DNA of 64,000 bases from Candidatus Collinsella stercoripullorum (GCA_019117005.1 DXAO01000014.1:124001-188000); one strand, 5' to 3'. Shown: positions 16,496 through 27,267, counted from the stretch's first letter. Notes: a model not told the origin generated them from the sequence alone. A program made the numbers and translations.

Positions 16496-17224
16496 ATGGC
16501 TTCGGACGCAAAGAAGATTCTGCTGGTCGAGGACGAGAAGGCCATCCGCGACGCCGTGGCGGCCTACCTTGAGCGCGAGGGGTACTGGGTCGTGGGCGTC
16601 GGCGACGGCCAGTCCGCCGTCGAGGAGTTCGAGAAGCACCAGTTCGACCTCATCGTGCTCGACCTCATGCTACCCAAGCTCTCGGGCGAGCGCGTCTGCC
16701 GCGCCATCCGGGACACCTCCGACGTGCCCATCATCATGCTCACCGCGAAGGGCGAAGTCGAGGACCGCATCATCGGCCTCGAGCTCGGCGCGGACGACTA
16801 CCTCATCAAGCCGTTCTCGCCGCGCGAGCTCGTCGCCCGCGTCCGCGCGCTGTTCCGCCGCACGCATATGACCGACGAGCCGCAGGTCGAGGTGCTCGAC
16901 TTCGGCGACCTCGTGATCGATATCTCCGGCCACAAGATCCTCGTGGAGGGCAAGGAGGTCGATCTCACGGCGTCCGAGTTCAAGCTGCTCACCACCCTCG
17001 CGCGCCATCCGGGTCGCGTGTACAACCGCATGGAGCTCGTGGAGAAGGTCCTCGGCTACGACTTCGAGGGGTACGAGCGCACCATCGACAGCCATGTCAA
17101 GAACCTGCGCGCCAAGCTGGGGGACGACCCCAAGCACCCCAAGTGGCTCTACACCGTCCACGGCGTGGGCTACCGCTTCGAGGCGCCGCAGCAGCCCAAG
17201 AAGGATGAGGACAGCTCCAAGTAA
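16496..17224 (+). CDS. OmpR-family response regulator
   Basis: The 242-residue protein has a receiver domain (acidic LVEDEKA, phospho-acceptor Asp56 in VLDLMLP, Lys in YLIKPFSPREL) and a winged-helix DNA-binding domain (LTASEFKLLTTLARHPGRVYNR, then HVKNLRAKLGDD and VHGVGYRF). It is activated by phosphotransfer, most likely from the histidine kinase whose start overlaps its stop codon. An AAGGGGAGG ribosome site precedes ATG 16496. The regulon is not evident. No known phosphate, metal or antibiotic genes are adjacent. Confidence 0.95.
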   Translation: MASDAKKILLVEDEKAIRDAVAAYLEREGYWVVGVGDGQSAVEEFEKHQFDLIVLDLMLPKLSGERVCRAIRDTSDVPIIMLTAKGEVEDRIIGLELGADDYLIKPFSPRELVARVRALFRRTHMTDEPQVEVLDFGDLVIDISGHKILVEGKEVDLTASEFKLLTTLARHPGRVYNRMELVEKVLGYDFEGYERTIDSHVKNLRAKLGDDPKHPKWLYTVHGVGYRFEAPQQPKKDEDSSK

Positions 17225-18843
17225 TGGTACCTGCGCACCTGGTCATCGGACAGAACAACAAGCAGGAAGGCGGCGAGGCGGGTTCCCGGGCGAAGTGGAA
17301 CACGCCTCGTTCCGACTCCCGGGGCGGGATGAGCTACGGCACGCGCATGGCGCTGTCGTTCGCCCTCGCCTCCCTCATGACCGTGCTCATCATGGCATGC
17401 GTGGTGTCGGTGGTGTGGAGCGGCGCCTTCTCCGAGTACACGCGCGCCAACATCACCGAGATCGCCCAGCTCACCAGCCAGAAGCTCGCGAACATCTACG
17501 AGACGGGCGGCGAATGGAGCCTGTCCGACCTCGCGTCGCTCGCGGAGTCGACCATCGGCTCAGAGGACATCGGCCTGCAGGTGATGGATGCCGACGGGAC
17601 GATCCTGTACGACGACACCTGGCCGGCGGCCCCGGTCGCCGCGGAGCTCAAGCGCCTGCGCGAGCAGGAGGAGGCCGCCGAGGCGGCCCAGCAGTCCGGG
17701 CAGCCCGCGGCGGAGACCGATGACGACTCCGACTGGCCCGCCCAGTCCCACAGCCTCGTGTCGACGGCGCCCACCGACGCCGAGGGCGCGGTGACCGAGA
17801 GCATCGTCACGACCGACGGCGAGGTCATCGGGTCGGTGCGCCTGTGGGTCCTCGGCAGCGACGTGCTGCTCACCAAGGCCGACGCCACCTTCCGGGACAA
17901 CACCTTCAACGCGATGCTCATCGCCGCCTTCGTGGCGATCGCGGTGTCGCTGCTCATCGGCCTGTTCGTGTCCCGCATGCTCGTGAAGCCCATCCGGCGC
18001 ATCACCGGCACGGCGAAGCAGATCCGCGACGGAGACCTCTCGGCGCGCACGAACCTGCGCGGCGACGACGAGATCGACCAGCTCGGCGAGACCTTCGACG
18101 AGATGGCGACCTCCCTGGAGAAGGACCTCAAGCACGAGCGCCGCCTCACCTCCGACGTCGCCCACGAGCTGCGCACCCCGCTCATGGCCATGCTCGCCAC
18201 GGTGGAGGCCATGCAGGACGGCGTGTACCCCACCGACGCGGAGCATCTGGAGACGGTCGCCTCCGAGACCCGGCGCCTGGCGCGCCTCGTCCAGCAGATG
18301 CTCGACCTCTCCCGCATGGAGAACCGCACCGCTCCGCTCAACCTCGAGCCGGTCGACCTGGTGTCGCTCGCCCGCAACATCGTGAACTCGCAGGAGCAGC
18401 TGTTCATAGTGCGCGACCTGCGACTTCGGTTCGCCGACGAGACCGGCGGCCGCTCGGCCACCATCGAGGTCGATGCGGACATGGTCACGCAGGCGGTCAT
18501 CAACATCATGAGCAACGCCATGCGCTACACGCCGGAGGGCGGCTGGGTCGTGGTCTCGGTCGGGCTCGACCGCAAGCACGTGCTGATCTCCGTCGCCGAC
18601 ACGGGCATCGGCATCGCCAAGGAGGACCTGTCGCGCATCTTCGGCCGCTTCTGGCGCGCGGACGCCAGCCGGGCGCGCGAGGCGGGCGGTCTGGGCGTGG
18701 GCCTCGCCGTCACCAAGCAGATCATCGAGCGGCATCACGGGTTCATCTCCGTGGAGTCCGAACTTGGAAAGGGTACGACTTTTACGATTCATCTCCCCCG
18801 CGAGCACGCACCCGAAGCGCCTTCATCTACAATGAAGCACTAG
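17224..18843 (+). CDS. membrane sensor histidine kinase
   Basis: The 539-residue kinase has a first membrane helix at about 42-66, an external sensor of about 160 residues with an acidic, Gln-rich insert, a second helix near 230-252, a HAMP linker, a HisKA box (SDVAHELRTPL, His314) and the ATPase domain (N box IMNIMSNAMRYTPEGG, DTGIGI, FGRFWRADASR, GLGVGLAV). The ATG at 17224 overlaps the regulator's TAA. A second ATG at 17329, just before the first helix, is an alternative. The sensed signal is unknown. Confidence 0.93.
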   Translation: MVPAHLVIGQNNKQEGGEAGSRAKWNTPRSDSRGGMSYGTRMALSFALASLMTVLIMACVVSVVWSGAFSEYTRANITEIAQLTSQKLANIYETGGEWSLSDLASLAESTIGSEDIGLQVMDADGTILYDDTWPAAPVAAELKRLREQEEAAEAAQQSGQPAAETDDDSDWPAQSHSLVSTAPTDAEGAVTESIVTTDGEVIGSVRLWVLGSDVLLTKADATFRDNTFNAMLIAAFVAIAVSLLIGLFVSRMLVKPIRRITGTAKQIRDGDLSARTNLRGDDEIDQLGETFDEMATSLEKDLKHERRLTSDVAHELRTPLMAMLATVEAMQDGVYPTDAEHLETVASETRRLARLVQQMLDLSRMENRTAPLNLEPVDLVSLARNIVNSQEQLFIVRDLRLRFADETGGRSATIEVDADMVTQAVINIMSNAMRYTPEGGWVVVSVGLDRKHVLISVADTGIGIAKEDLSRIFGRFWRADASRAREAGGLGVGLAVTKQIIERHHGFISVESELGKGTTFTIHLPREHAPEAPSSTMKH

Positions 18844-18984
18844 GGAGGCGGAAGGCCCGCCGCCCTCGCGTCCTCGGGGCACCTGCCGCGGGGTGCGAGT
18901 CGCGCCCGCCCCTGCACTCCCCAGGAAACGCCGTCCCGCTCCCGTAGGGCGCCGCCGCGTCTCAGGCGCCGCGGCCCGACGGGG

Positions 18985-19000
18985 ACGCCGCCGGCGTTTC
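18985..19000 (+). terminator. weak terminator-like hairpin after the two-component genes
   Basis: ACGCC-GCC-GGCGT followed by TTTC. The 280-base gap 18844-19124 is otherwise GC-rich with no gene seen. Confidence 0.35.
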
Positions 19001-19124
19001 GTTCGGCTTGTCGTCACCGGTCAAGGAGGGGCCCCGCGCCCGCTGCCGCTCCGCGTGACGGCCGCCCCGTGTCGGCTGAGCCGCCGGCGCGGAGGTCCGC
19101 AGACATAGTAAGGAGTTGACCAAC

Positions 19125-20012
19125 GTGTCCCAGATGGAGCGCCGTCCGGATTCGCGCGGCAAGGTCCGCGACATCTACGATGCCGGAGACAACCTGCTCA
19201 TGGTTGCCACCGACCGCATCTCGGCCTACGATTTCATCCTCCCGGACGAGATCCCCTTCAAGGGCGAGGTGCTGAACCGCATCTCCGCGTTCTGGTTCGA
19301 TAAGTTCGCCGATATCGTCCCCAACCACATGGTCTCGATCGATACCGCCGATTTCCCCGAGGAGTTCGCGCAGTACCGCGACTACCTTGCCGGTCGCTCG
19401 ATGCTCGTCAAGAAGGCCGAGCCCATCATGGTCGAGTGCATCGTGCGCGGGTACCTCACCGGTTCCGGCAAGAAGACCTACGACGCGGACGGCACCGTGT
19501 GCGGCATCAAGCTGCCCGCCGGCCTGACGGAGGCCTCCAAGCTCCCCGAGCCGCTGTTCACCCCGTCCACCAAGGCCGCCATCGGCGACCACGACGAGAA
19601 CATCTCGTTCGAGCGCTGCTGCGACATCGTGGGCACCGAGGTGGCGACCCAGCTGCGCGACCTCTCCCTCAAGATCTACACCGCGGCGGCCGACTACGCG
19701 GCCACCCGGGGGATCATCATCGCCGACACCAAGTTCGAGTTCGGCATGATCGACGGCAAGGTCACCCTGATCGACGAGTGCCTGACCCCCGATTCCAGCC
19801 GCTTCTGGCCCGCCGACTCCTATGAGGAGGGCAAGGTCCAGGGCAGCTACGACAAGCAGTACGTCCGCGACTGGCTCACCGCCAACTGGGATATGACCGG
19901 TGAGCCCCCGCATCTGCCCGCCGAGGTGATCGAGGGGACCTCCGCGCGCTACCGCGAGGCCTTCGAGCTGGTTACGGGCACCGAGTTCGCGTCCATGAAG
20001 GAGAACGAGTAA
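19125..20012 (+). CDS. purC: phosphoribosylaminoimidazole-succinocarboxamide synthase (SAICAR synthetase)
   Basis: This cytosolic purine enzyme joins CAIR and aspartate using ATP to give SAICAR, the substrate of PurB. The protein is 295 residues, near the usual length of the longer PurC form. Family signatures are RGKVRDIYD near the start (nucleotide loop), VATDRISAYDF, VECIVRGYLTGSG and DTKFEFG. I chose GTG 19125 because AAGGAG lies nine bases before it. An in-frame TTG at 19116 abuts that site. A small membrane protein gene begins directly after the stop, suggesting a shared transcript. Confidence 0.95.
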   Translation: MSQMERRPDSRGKVRDIYDAGDNLLMVATDRISAYDFILPDEIPFKGEVLNRISAFWFDKFADIVPNHMVSIDTADFPEEFAQYRDYLAGRSMLVKKAEPIMVECIVRGYLTGSGKKTYDADGTVCGIKLPAGLTEASKLPEPLFTPSTKAAIGDHDENISFERCCDIVGTEVATQLRDLSLKIYTAAADYAATRGIIIADTKFEFGMIDGKVTLIDECLTPDSSRFWPADSYEEGKVQGSYDKQYVRDWLTANWDMTGEPPHLPAEVIEGTSARYREAFELVTGTEFASMKENE

Positions 20013-20630
20013 GTGAGCACCCGCAACCCCATGAACAAGCGGAGCCAGGCCCAGCAGGCCGGCGAGATCTCCGGGTTCACCCGCAAGTCCGCCGGCTCCG
20101 CGAAGCCCGCCCGCGCCGCCGCCTCCTCGGTGCGCGTGGAGCCCGCATCGTCCCGGGCGAAGCGCAAGCAGGCCGAGCGCGGAGAATCGCTGGTCGGCCT
20201 CTCCAAGGAGGAGAAGCGCGCCCGTAAACGCGAGCAGCGCCTGCGCGAGGACCGCGCGTACGCCGTGTCCAACGAGCTGCTCCGCGACGAGCCCGAGTAC
20301 AAGTCGCGCCGTCGCGTGTTCTGGGGGCTGCTCGCCGTGGGCGTCGTGGCCACCGTCATCGTCTGGATCATGATGACGATGTTCCCGGCAGGGACCGACG
20401 GCACCGTCCAGATCGCCCAGATCGCGGGCTTGGTCGTCGCCTACGCGGCGATCATCGGGTCGTTCATCTACGACCTCGCCCGGATCCGCCCGATCCGCAA
20501 CGACGCCCGCCGTCGCGCCGAGGGCATGTCCGAGTCCAAGCAGATCGCGCTGCTCGAGGCCGTCGCGGCCAAGGGCAAGGAGAAGCGCGGCAAGCGCAAG
20601 GCCGCCAAGGACGGTAAAGACGGCAAGTGA
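20013..20630 (+). CDS. small basic membrane protein of unknown function
   Basis: The 205-residue protein begins with GTG immediately after the purC stop (TAAGTGAG). It has a long charged, Arg/Lys/Ala-rich cytoplasmic N-terminus (about 105 residues, likely coiled-coil: KEEKRARKREQRLRED), two closely spaced membrane helices (about 108-128 and 135-158) and a Lys-rich C-terminal tail. I recognise no family. The topology and tails resemble small scaffold proteins of actinobacteria. Translation is probably coupled to purC, without any evident role in purine synthesis. Confidence 0.75.
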   Translation: MSTRNPMNKRSQAQQAGEISGFTRKSAGSAKPARAAASSVRVEPASSRAKRKQAERGESLVGLSKEEKRARKREQRLREDRAYAVSNELLRDEPEYKSRRRVFWGLLAVGVVATVIVWIMMTMFPAGTDGTVQIAQIAGLVVAYAAIIGSFIYDLARIRPIRNDARRRAEGMSESKQIALLEAVAAKGKEKRGKRKAAKDGKDGK

Positions 20631-20688
20631 CGCCGCGACATGCGACGACGCTCGCGACCCGTCGGGAGGCGGGCCGGATATGAGTGAG

Positions 20689-20722
20689 ACGGGGTGCGTC
20701 GCCACGCAGCGGCGCACCCCGT
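20689..20722 (+). terminator. hairpin after the purC pair
   Basis: A long stem, ACGGGGTGCG pairing with CGCACCCCGT with internal pairs, is followed by ATCGTTG. There is no full T-run, so the terminator role is probable only. Confidence 0.5.
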
Positions 20723-20768
20723 ATCGTTGAGCGCGGGATCCCGCGCCTGAGCAAGCAGGGAGACGCAT

Positions 20769-22049
20769 ATGATCAAAGCCGAGCTCACCGCCGAGGACGC
20801 CCGCGCGGGCATCCGGGCACTCGAGCCCAAGATCGACCGGTACGCCAAGCTCGTGATCCGCACGGGCGTCAACGTGAAGCCCGGGCAGGAGGTCGTGGTC
20901 CTCGCCCCGGTGGAGACCGCCGACTTCGTCCGCAAGCTGGTGCGCCACGGGTACGAGGCCGGCGCGGGCCATGTGACGGTGATCTGGAGCGATGACGAGG
21001 TGACGCGGCTCACCTACGAGAACGTGGAGACCTCGTTCTTCGAGACGACGCCGGAATGGCAGCGCGTGCAGCTCGACTCCCTCGCGGAGGACGGGGCGTG
21101 CTTCGTGTTCGTCGAGGGGGCGGACCCCGAGGCCCTCAAGGGCATCGACCCCGCCAAGCCCGCCGCCGCCTCCAAGGCGCGCAACACCCAGTGCCGGGCG
21201 TTCCGCCGCGGCCTGGACTTCAACATCAACCCCTGGTGCATCGCGGGGGCCCCGGTCGCGGCCTGGGCGACCCACGTGTTCCCGGGCATCCCCGAGGAGG
21301 CCGCGGTGTACCGGCTGTGGTGCGCCATCCTCTCCGCCGCGCGCGCCGACGGCGCCGATCCCGAGAGCGATTGGGAGCTGCACAACGCGACCTTCGAGAA
21401 GAACCTCCGCTTCCTGAACGAGCGCCATTTCACCGCGCTGCGCTACACCGCCGACAACGGCACCGACCTCACGGTGGGGCTCACGGACCGGCACCTGTGG
21501 GCCGGCGGCTGCGGGGAGACCCCCGACGGGCACCCGTTCTTCCCCAACATCCCCACCGAGGAGGTCTTCACCTCCCCGGACTGCGAGCGCGCCGACGGCA
21601 TCGTCCACTCGGCCCTGCCGCTCATCCACCACGGCAACAAGGTGGACGGCTTCTGGCTGCGCTTCGAAGGGGGCCGCGTGGTCGACTACGATGCCGTGGT
21701 CGGCAAGGACACGCTCACGAGCATCCTCGATACGGACGAGGGCGCGCGGCGTCTGGGCGAGGTGGCGCTGATCTCCAAGAACACGCCCATCCGCGAGAGC
21801 GAGACGCTGTTCTTCGACACGCTGTACGACGAGAACGCAAGCTGCCACCTGGCGCTCGGTATCGGGTTCGCGGAGTGCTACGAAGGCGGGTACGACATGA
21901 CTCCCGAGCAGCTGCGCGAGCACGGGGTCAACACCTCGAGCACGCACGTCGACTTCATGATCGGCACCGACGACCTGGACGTCACGGGCATCTGCGAGGA
22001 CGGCACCGAGGTCCCGGTGTTCGTGAACGGGCAGTGGAGCTGGGAGTAG
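20769..22049 (+). CDS. aminopeptidase, M29 family (AmpS/PepS type)
   Basis: The 426-residue metallo-aminopeptidase is close to the 410-residue family norm. It shows the M29 layout: an N-terminal LVIRTGVNVKPGQEVVV segment and a C-terminal catalytic domain with IPTEEVFTSPD (two metal-binding acids), LPLIHHGN, GVNTSSTHVDFMIG (His/Asp metal ligands) and a final short strand. Enzymes of this family remove N-terminal residues from peptides in the cytoplasm with two Zn or Co ions. No signal peptide is present. It stands alone, with a hairpin before it and tRNA-Lys after it. Confidence 0.92.
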   Translation: MIKAELTAEDARAGIRALEPKIDRYAKLVIRTGVNVKPGQEVVVLAPVETADFVRKLVRHGYEAGAGHVTVIWSDDEVTRLTYENVETSFFETTPEWQRVQLDSLAEDGACFVFVEGADPEALKGIDPAKPAAASKARNTQCRAFRRGLDFNINPWCIAGAPVAAWATHVFPGIPEEAAVYRLWCAILSAARADGADPESDWELHNATFEKNLRFLNERHFTALRYTADNGTDLTVGLTDRHLWAGGCGETPDGHPFFPNIPTEEVFTSPDCERADGIVHSALPLIHHGNKVDGFWLRFEGGRVVDYDAVVGKDTLTSILDTDEGARRLGEVALISKNTPIRESETLFFDTLYDENASCHLALGIGFAECYEGGYDMTPEQLREHGVNTSSTHVDFMIGTDDLDVTGICEDGTEVPVFVNGQWSWE

Positions 22050-22116
22050 CGGTGCCGCCGCAGAGTCCCCGAAACACCGCACCGGCACGGCACCCCCGTG
22101 GTACAATGCCACACGC

Positions 22117-22192
22117 GGGCCGTTAGCTCAGCTGGCAGAGCAGGGGACTTTTAATCCCAAGGTCTAGGGTTCGAACCCCTAACGGCCCACCA
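22117..22192 (+). tRNA. tRNA-Lys (anticodon TTT)
   Basis: A complete 76-base cloverleaf with CCA encoded. The acceptor GGGCCGT pairs with ACGGCCC, anticodon loop CTTTTAA, T-arm GGGTTCGAACCC. A -10 box TACAAT lies at 22102-22107, leaving nine bases to the tRNA. No clear -35 is seen. Confidence 0.96.
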
Positions 22193-22408
22193 CAGGTACG
22201 AGAGGGCCTCGGCGACGGGGCCCTTTTGGTTCCGGGCTCCGTGCGGGGTTCGAACCGATGAGGTCGCGAGGCTGAGCGAACGCGCGAGCGTTCGCCAGCG
22301 AGCGCGCGAGGGCGGCGGGAGCCGCCCGGAGCGCGCGGACGCCGCAGGCGGACGCGAACCCCTAACGGCCCACCACAGGTACGAGAGGGCCTCGGCGACG
22401 GGGCCCTT
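22172..22408 (+). repeat. tRNA-linked hairpin unit downstream of tRNA-Lys (183-bp period)
   Basis: A perfect 54-base direct repeat (22172-22225 and 22355-22408) runs from the T-loop through CCA and the whole terminator. The copies are 183 bases apart, the same distance as at tRNA-Gly. Between them are an inverted T-arm copy (GGGGTTCGAACC near 22244) and three hairpins: GCGAACGC-GCGA-GCGTTCGC flanked by GCTG/CAGC, GGGCGGC/GCCGCCC, and CGCC-GCA-GGCG. The core is clearly homologous to the Gly and Ser units. Confidence 0.9.
22203..22226 (+). terminator. terminator of tRNA-Lys (first copy)
   Basis: AGGGCC pairs with GGGCCCT around a GCGA-type loop, followed by TTTT. The arms are repeated at the end of the downstream unit (22386-22409), where CTTCTTAT follows. 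Confidence 0.65.
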
Positions 22409-22451
22409 CTTATATCCGATGGGGACGCGGTGCGCTGGAGGAGGATGACGC

Positions 22452-23045
22452 ATGACGCGCGACGAGGCGCTGAGCGTGCTCGGGCTCAAGTCCGGGGCGA
22501 CGCGCGACGAGGTGCGCCTGGCGTACCGGGAGCTCGCCCAGATGCTCCACCCCGACAAGTTCGGCTCGAACAAGCGCCTGCGCGAGCGGGCCGAGCAGCA
22601 GATGCGCGCCATCAACGAGGCGCGCGACGTGCTGCTGAAGGGCGCGCGCCCCTCTTCGGGCGCCCGCAGGGGCTCGGGCCGTGCGGCGTCCTCCGGGTAC
22701 GCCGCCGGCTCGCCGGAGGCGATCGCCTTCGAGGCGCGCGCCCGCGCGAACGCGGCGGAGACCGCGCGCCTCTCCGTCGTCGCGCAGCTGCGCACGATGC
22801 GCGAACGGCGTCGCGCCATGCTCGGCATGGCCGCGGTGGCGGCCCTCGTCTCCCTCGTGACGATGAGGATGCGCGGCACGCTCGGTATGCTCGCGTTCTC
22901 CATCTCGTCGATGCTCGTCCTGTGGGGCGTCGTCGACGCCGTGATCCTGTCGAGCCAGGTCGACGCGCTCAAGAAGCGCTCGGTGGAGCTGCTGCGCACG
23001 CGTGACGCGGCCCGCAGGATCGCCGAGGAGGCGGCCGGCCTGTAA
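22452..23045 (+). CDS. J-domain (DnaJ-like) membrane protein
   Basis: The 197-residue protein has an N-terminal J domain of about 65 residues with the essential HPD tripeptide (MLHPDKFGS) and the helix that contacts Hsp70. An Ala/Ser/Gly-rich linker follows, then two membrane helices near 125-165 and a charged tail. It probably recruits DnaK to a membrane site. The client is unknown. It lacks the Gly/Phe and zinc-finger regions of true DnaJ. A GGAGGAGG ribosome site lies seven bases before the ATG. Its promoter must lie within or after the tRNA-Lys duplicate. Confidence 0.85.
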   Translation: MTRDEALSVLGLKSGATRDEVRLAYRELAQMLHPDKFGSNKRLRERAEQQMRAINEARDVLLKGARPSSGARRGSGRAASSGYAAGSPEAIAFEARARANAAETARLSVVAQLRTMRERRRAMLGMAAVAALVSLVTMRMRGTLGMLAFSISSMLVLWGVVDAVILSSQVDALKKRSVELLRTRDAARRIAEEAAGL

Positions 23046-23219
23046 CCGCCCGCCCCGCGTCCCGCGCCCGCGACGGCGCTCTGGCGGGTCCGTGCGCCCC
23101 GTGCCCCCGTCTTTTCCGCGTGCGGACCACGGACCTGCGGGCTCGCGGTAGAATGTACGGGATTTCGGCTTGCGCCGCCATCGACCGCCCGTCCCGCAGG
23201 GCCCAGAGAGGAACCACCG

Positions 23220-23675
23220 ATGCCAGATACCCAGCGCAACGAGGGAGCCGTGTCGCCGGAGCTCGACGAGATGACCTGCGACCTCATCGGCCTGTTCCTC
23301 GACTCGCTCGCCGAGGGCGACGACCCCGGGGTCGTGGTGTGCGTCGAGGACGCCGCGGGTTCCCGCAGCCAGGTCGCGTTCTCCGACGACGGCGAGGAGG
23401 CCTGCCTCGCGGCCGCCCAGGCCTTCGTCACGCAGCATGCGGGCACGGGCGTGCCCGAAGACGGCGTCGGCGCCCTGGACCGCTACGCGCTCGCGTGCAC
23501 GGGCTGCGTCGACCTGGGCGACGAGGGCTACCGCAACGCCGTCCTCGTGAGCTTCTTCGAGCGGGGCCTGCCGTGCGGCTACTCCGCGTACGTCCTGTTC
23601 GACGGCATGGGCGAAGGGGACGCATTTATGTGGAGCGACCCTGAACCTGCAGGTGAGGAGCCCCCGCTTCTCTGA
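23220..23675 (+). CDS. hypothetical acidic protein
   Basis: The 151-residue acidic soluble protein starts at ATG 23220 with GAGAGGAA upstream and a -10-like TAGAAT near 23150. No signal peptide, membrane helix or metal motif is seen. Segments such as [27 protein letters not shown] look like part of a small alpha/beta fold. I recognise no family and find no functional clue from its position between a J-domain protein and typA. Codon use is like that of its neighbours. Confidence 0.6.
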   Translation: MPDTQRNEGAVSPELDEMTCDLIGLFLDSLAEGDDPGVVVCVEDAAGSRSQVAFSDDGEEACLAAAQAFVTQHAGTGVPEDGVGALDRYALACTGCVDLGDEGYRNAVLVSFFERGLPCGYSAYVLFDGMGEGDAFMWSDPEPAGEEPPLL

Positions 23676-23785
23676 GGTCGTTTACTATATACGTCGTTTG
23701 AAACCGGTCACCGAGAATATCGGCATGCCCGCCGATTGGCCCTGGCATGCTTCCACGTCGCTTACGAGGGGTAAGGGATAACCAC

Positions 23786-25621
<1,836 letters not shown>

Positions 25622-25767
25622 GATCCGCCTCCGCGTCGGTCTTCGCCGACGGGAAGCTGTGCGAGGGGCCCGTTCCCGGTCGTCGGGGGCGGGTCCCTCG
25701 TCATATCGCGGGGCGCGGTCGGGCTGCGCGGGAGGCGCCGCAGGCGGGCTCCCGGTGTCGGGACCGG

Positions 25768-26661
25768 CTACAGGCCGGGCCGCCGCTTGCTGCGCTGGCG
25801 GCGATGTCGCTTGAGGCGGTCGAGCGCCTCGCGCTTGCGCTCGTCGCGGCGGCGCGACTCGATGTCGGCCTGGACGCGCTCGCGCCGGCTCTCGAGCTCG
25901 TCCGCGGAGCGCGTGGTGGTGATCGAGTGCGCGGCGGCGTTGCGGACCTGCCGGCGCGACTTATGGATGACCTCGGCGATCTCCACATCGGTGGGGCTCT
26001 TGATATCGAAGTGCAGCGACAGGTAGCGCAGGATCATCGTGACCGCGACGCATACGATCAGCGAGATGATATGGGAGACGCCGGAGCTCGCGAGGACCAC
26101 GTAGGCGATGGCCCCGCCGACGGCGGCGACCGCGTAGAAGTTGCTGCGCTGGAAGATGGCGGGCGTCTGCCCGAGGCAGATGTCGCGCAGCATGCCGCCG
26201 CCGACCGCCGTGAAGAAGCCCATCATGACGCAGATAATCGGCTCGAAGCCGTAGGCGTAGGCCTTGTCGGCGCCCGTCGCGGCGAACAGGCCCACGGCGA
26301 AGATGTCGAGGACGGCGATGAGGCGGTCCTGCCGTTCCACGAACGAGGGGATGACGAACACGACCGCGGCCGTGATCATGGAGGCGGGGAGGGCGAGCGG
26401 CTGGCTGATGAAGTAGACGCTGCCCACCTGCAGAATCACATCGCGGATGAGGCCTCCGCCCAGGCTGCAGAGCACCGCGAGCGCGATGGCGCCCACGAGG
26501 TCGAGCCGCTTCTCGCGGGCGGTGAGCGCGCCGCTGATCGACGAGACGACGATGGCGAGCATCTCGAAGCCGATGGGGACGGCCACCATGGCCCCCGCCC
26601 CGGCGGCGCTTGCGTTGATGGCCCCGATGGCGGGCACGGCTATGGAGAGCAGGGCGGGCAT
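25768..26661 (-). CDS. TRIC/UPF0126-family membrane channel
   Basis: The 297-residue protein has seven hydrophobic helices in two repeated halves, each with the family's Gly-rich GGGxxRD motif (LGGGLIRDVIL and VGGGMLRDICLG). These mark TRIC-type trimeric cation channels. It probably conducts K+ or other monovalent cations across the cytoplasmic membrane. About 85 extra residues at the C-terminus are strongly basic and Arg-rich (likely coiled coil), longer than in typical members. ATG 26661 has AAAGGGA six bases upstream. It is convergent with typA. The tRNA-Ser repeat units lie immediately upstream. Confidence 0.88.
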   Translation of the reverse strand: MPALLSIAVPAIGAINASAAGAGAMVAVPIGFEMLAIVVSSISGALTAREKRLDLVGAIALAVLCSLGGGLIRDVILQVGSVYFISQPLALPASMITAAVVFVIPSFVERQDRLIAVLDIFAVGLFAATGADKAYAYGFEPIICVMMGFFTAVGGGMLRDICLGQTPAIFQRSNFYAVAAVGGAIAYVVLASSGVSHIISLIVCVAVTMILRYLSLHFDIKSPTDVEIAEVIHKSRRQVRNAAAHSITTTRSADELESRRERVQADIESRRRDERKREALDRLKRHRRQRSKRRPGL

Positions 26662-26729
26662 GCGGTCCCTTTCGGTTCGGTCGGACACGGTGCCTAGTGT
26701 ACACGGAGCGGAACCGGTGGGTGGCGTCG

Positions 26730-27123
26730 ACCGGCGGCGCTTCGCGCGCCGGTCCCGCTTCGGGCGGCTCCGCCGCCCTCGCGCACTGCGCTGGCAAAGA
26801 CGCTCACGCGCTTTGCGCAGCTCCGCGCCCTGCGGGTTCGAATCCCTCTCGCCCTCGGCTGAGAGGAGCTCCGGGCCTCGGAGGATTACCTTGTTGATAG
26901 GGGTGGCTGGCGGAGAGAGAGGGGACGGGGGGATGAGGCTGAGGGATATCCGCCGGGCTGCGCCCGGCTCCCGCTTCGGGCGGCTCCGCCGCCCTCGCGC
27001 GCTGCGCTGGCAAAGACGCTCGCGCGCTTTGCGCAGCTCCGCGCCCTGCGGGTTCGAATCCCTCTCGCCCTCGGTTGAGAGGAGCTCCGGGCCTCGGAGG
27101 ATTACCTTGTTGGTAAGGGTGAC
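26730..27123 (-). repeat. two tandem tRNA-linked hairpin units downstream of tRNA-Ser (216-bp period)
   Basis: Read on the minus strand after tRNA-Ser there are a spacer, an inverted T-arm copy (GAGAGGGATTCGAACCC), three hairpins (GCAAAG..CGC-GCGA-GCG..CTTTGC, GGGCGGC/GCCGCCC, GCCGGGC/GCCCGGC), then a second 3' tRNA fragment (26908-26923). The whole pattern then repeats. Copies are offset by exactly 216 bases (for example CCCGCTTCGGG at 26754 and 26970) and differ at only a few positions. The last unit has a diverged third hairpin and no final tRNA fragment. The core matches the Gly and Lys units. Confidence 0.88.
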
Positions 27124-27213
27124 TGGCGGAGAGAGAGGGATTCGAACCCTCGGAACGCTCGCGCGCTCAACGGTTTTCAAGACCGCCGCATTCAACCGCT
27201 CTGCCATCTCTCC
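27124..27213 (-). tRNA. tRNA-Ser (anticodon TGA)
   Basis: A 90-base class II tRNA with a long variable arm and CCA encoded. GGAGAGA pairs with TCTCTCC, the anticodon loop is CTTGAAA, and the T-arm is GGGTTCGAATCCC. A -10 box TATCAT (minus strand, 27224-27229) lies just upstream. The order tRNA-Ser, tadA, SRP RNA is seen in several Gram-positive groups. Confidence 0.95.
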
Positions 27214-27267
27214 GTGACTGGTAATGATAGCATCGAACCCGATGGCGTGAGAAGGTGGGAGGACGAC

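Noticed and set aside
17094-18947. Plus-strand alternative frames inside the histidine kinase
   Set aside because: Arg/Pro-rich shadow frames of a GC-rich gene; kinase motifs are all in the annotated frame.
26833-27068. Two GGGTTCGAATCCCTCTC stretches suggesting plus-strand tRNAs
   Set aside because: They are inverted T-arm copies inside the hairpin units. No cloverleaf can be built around them.
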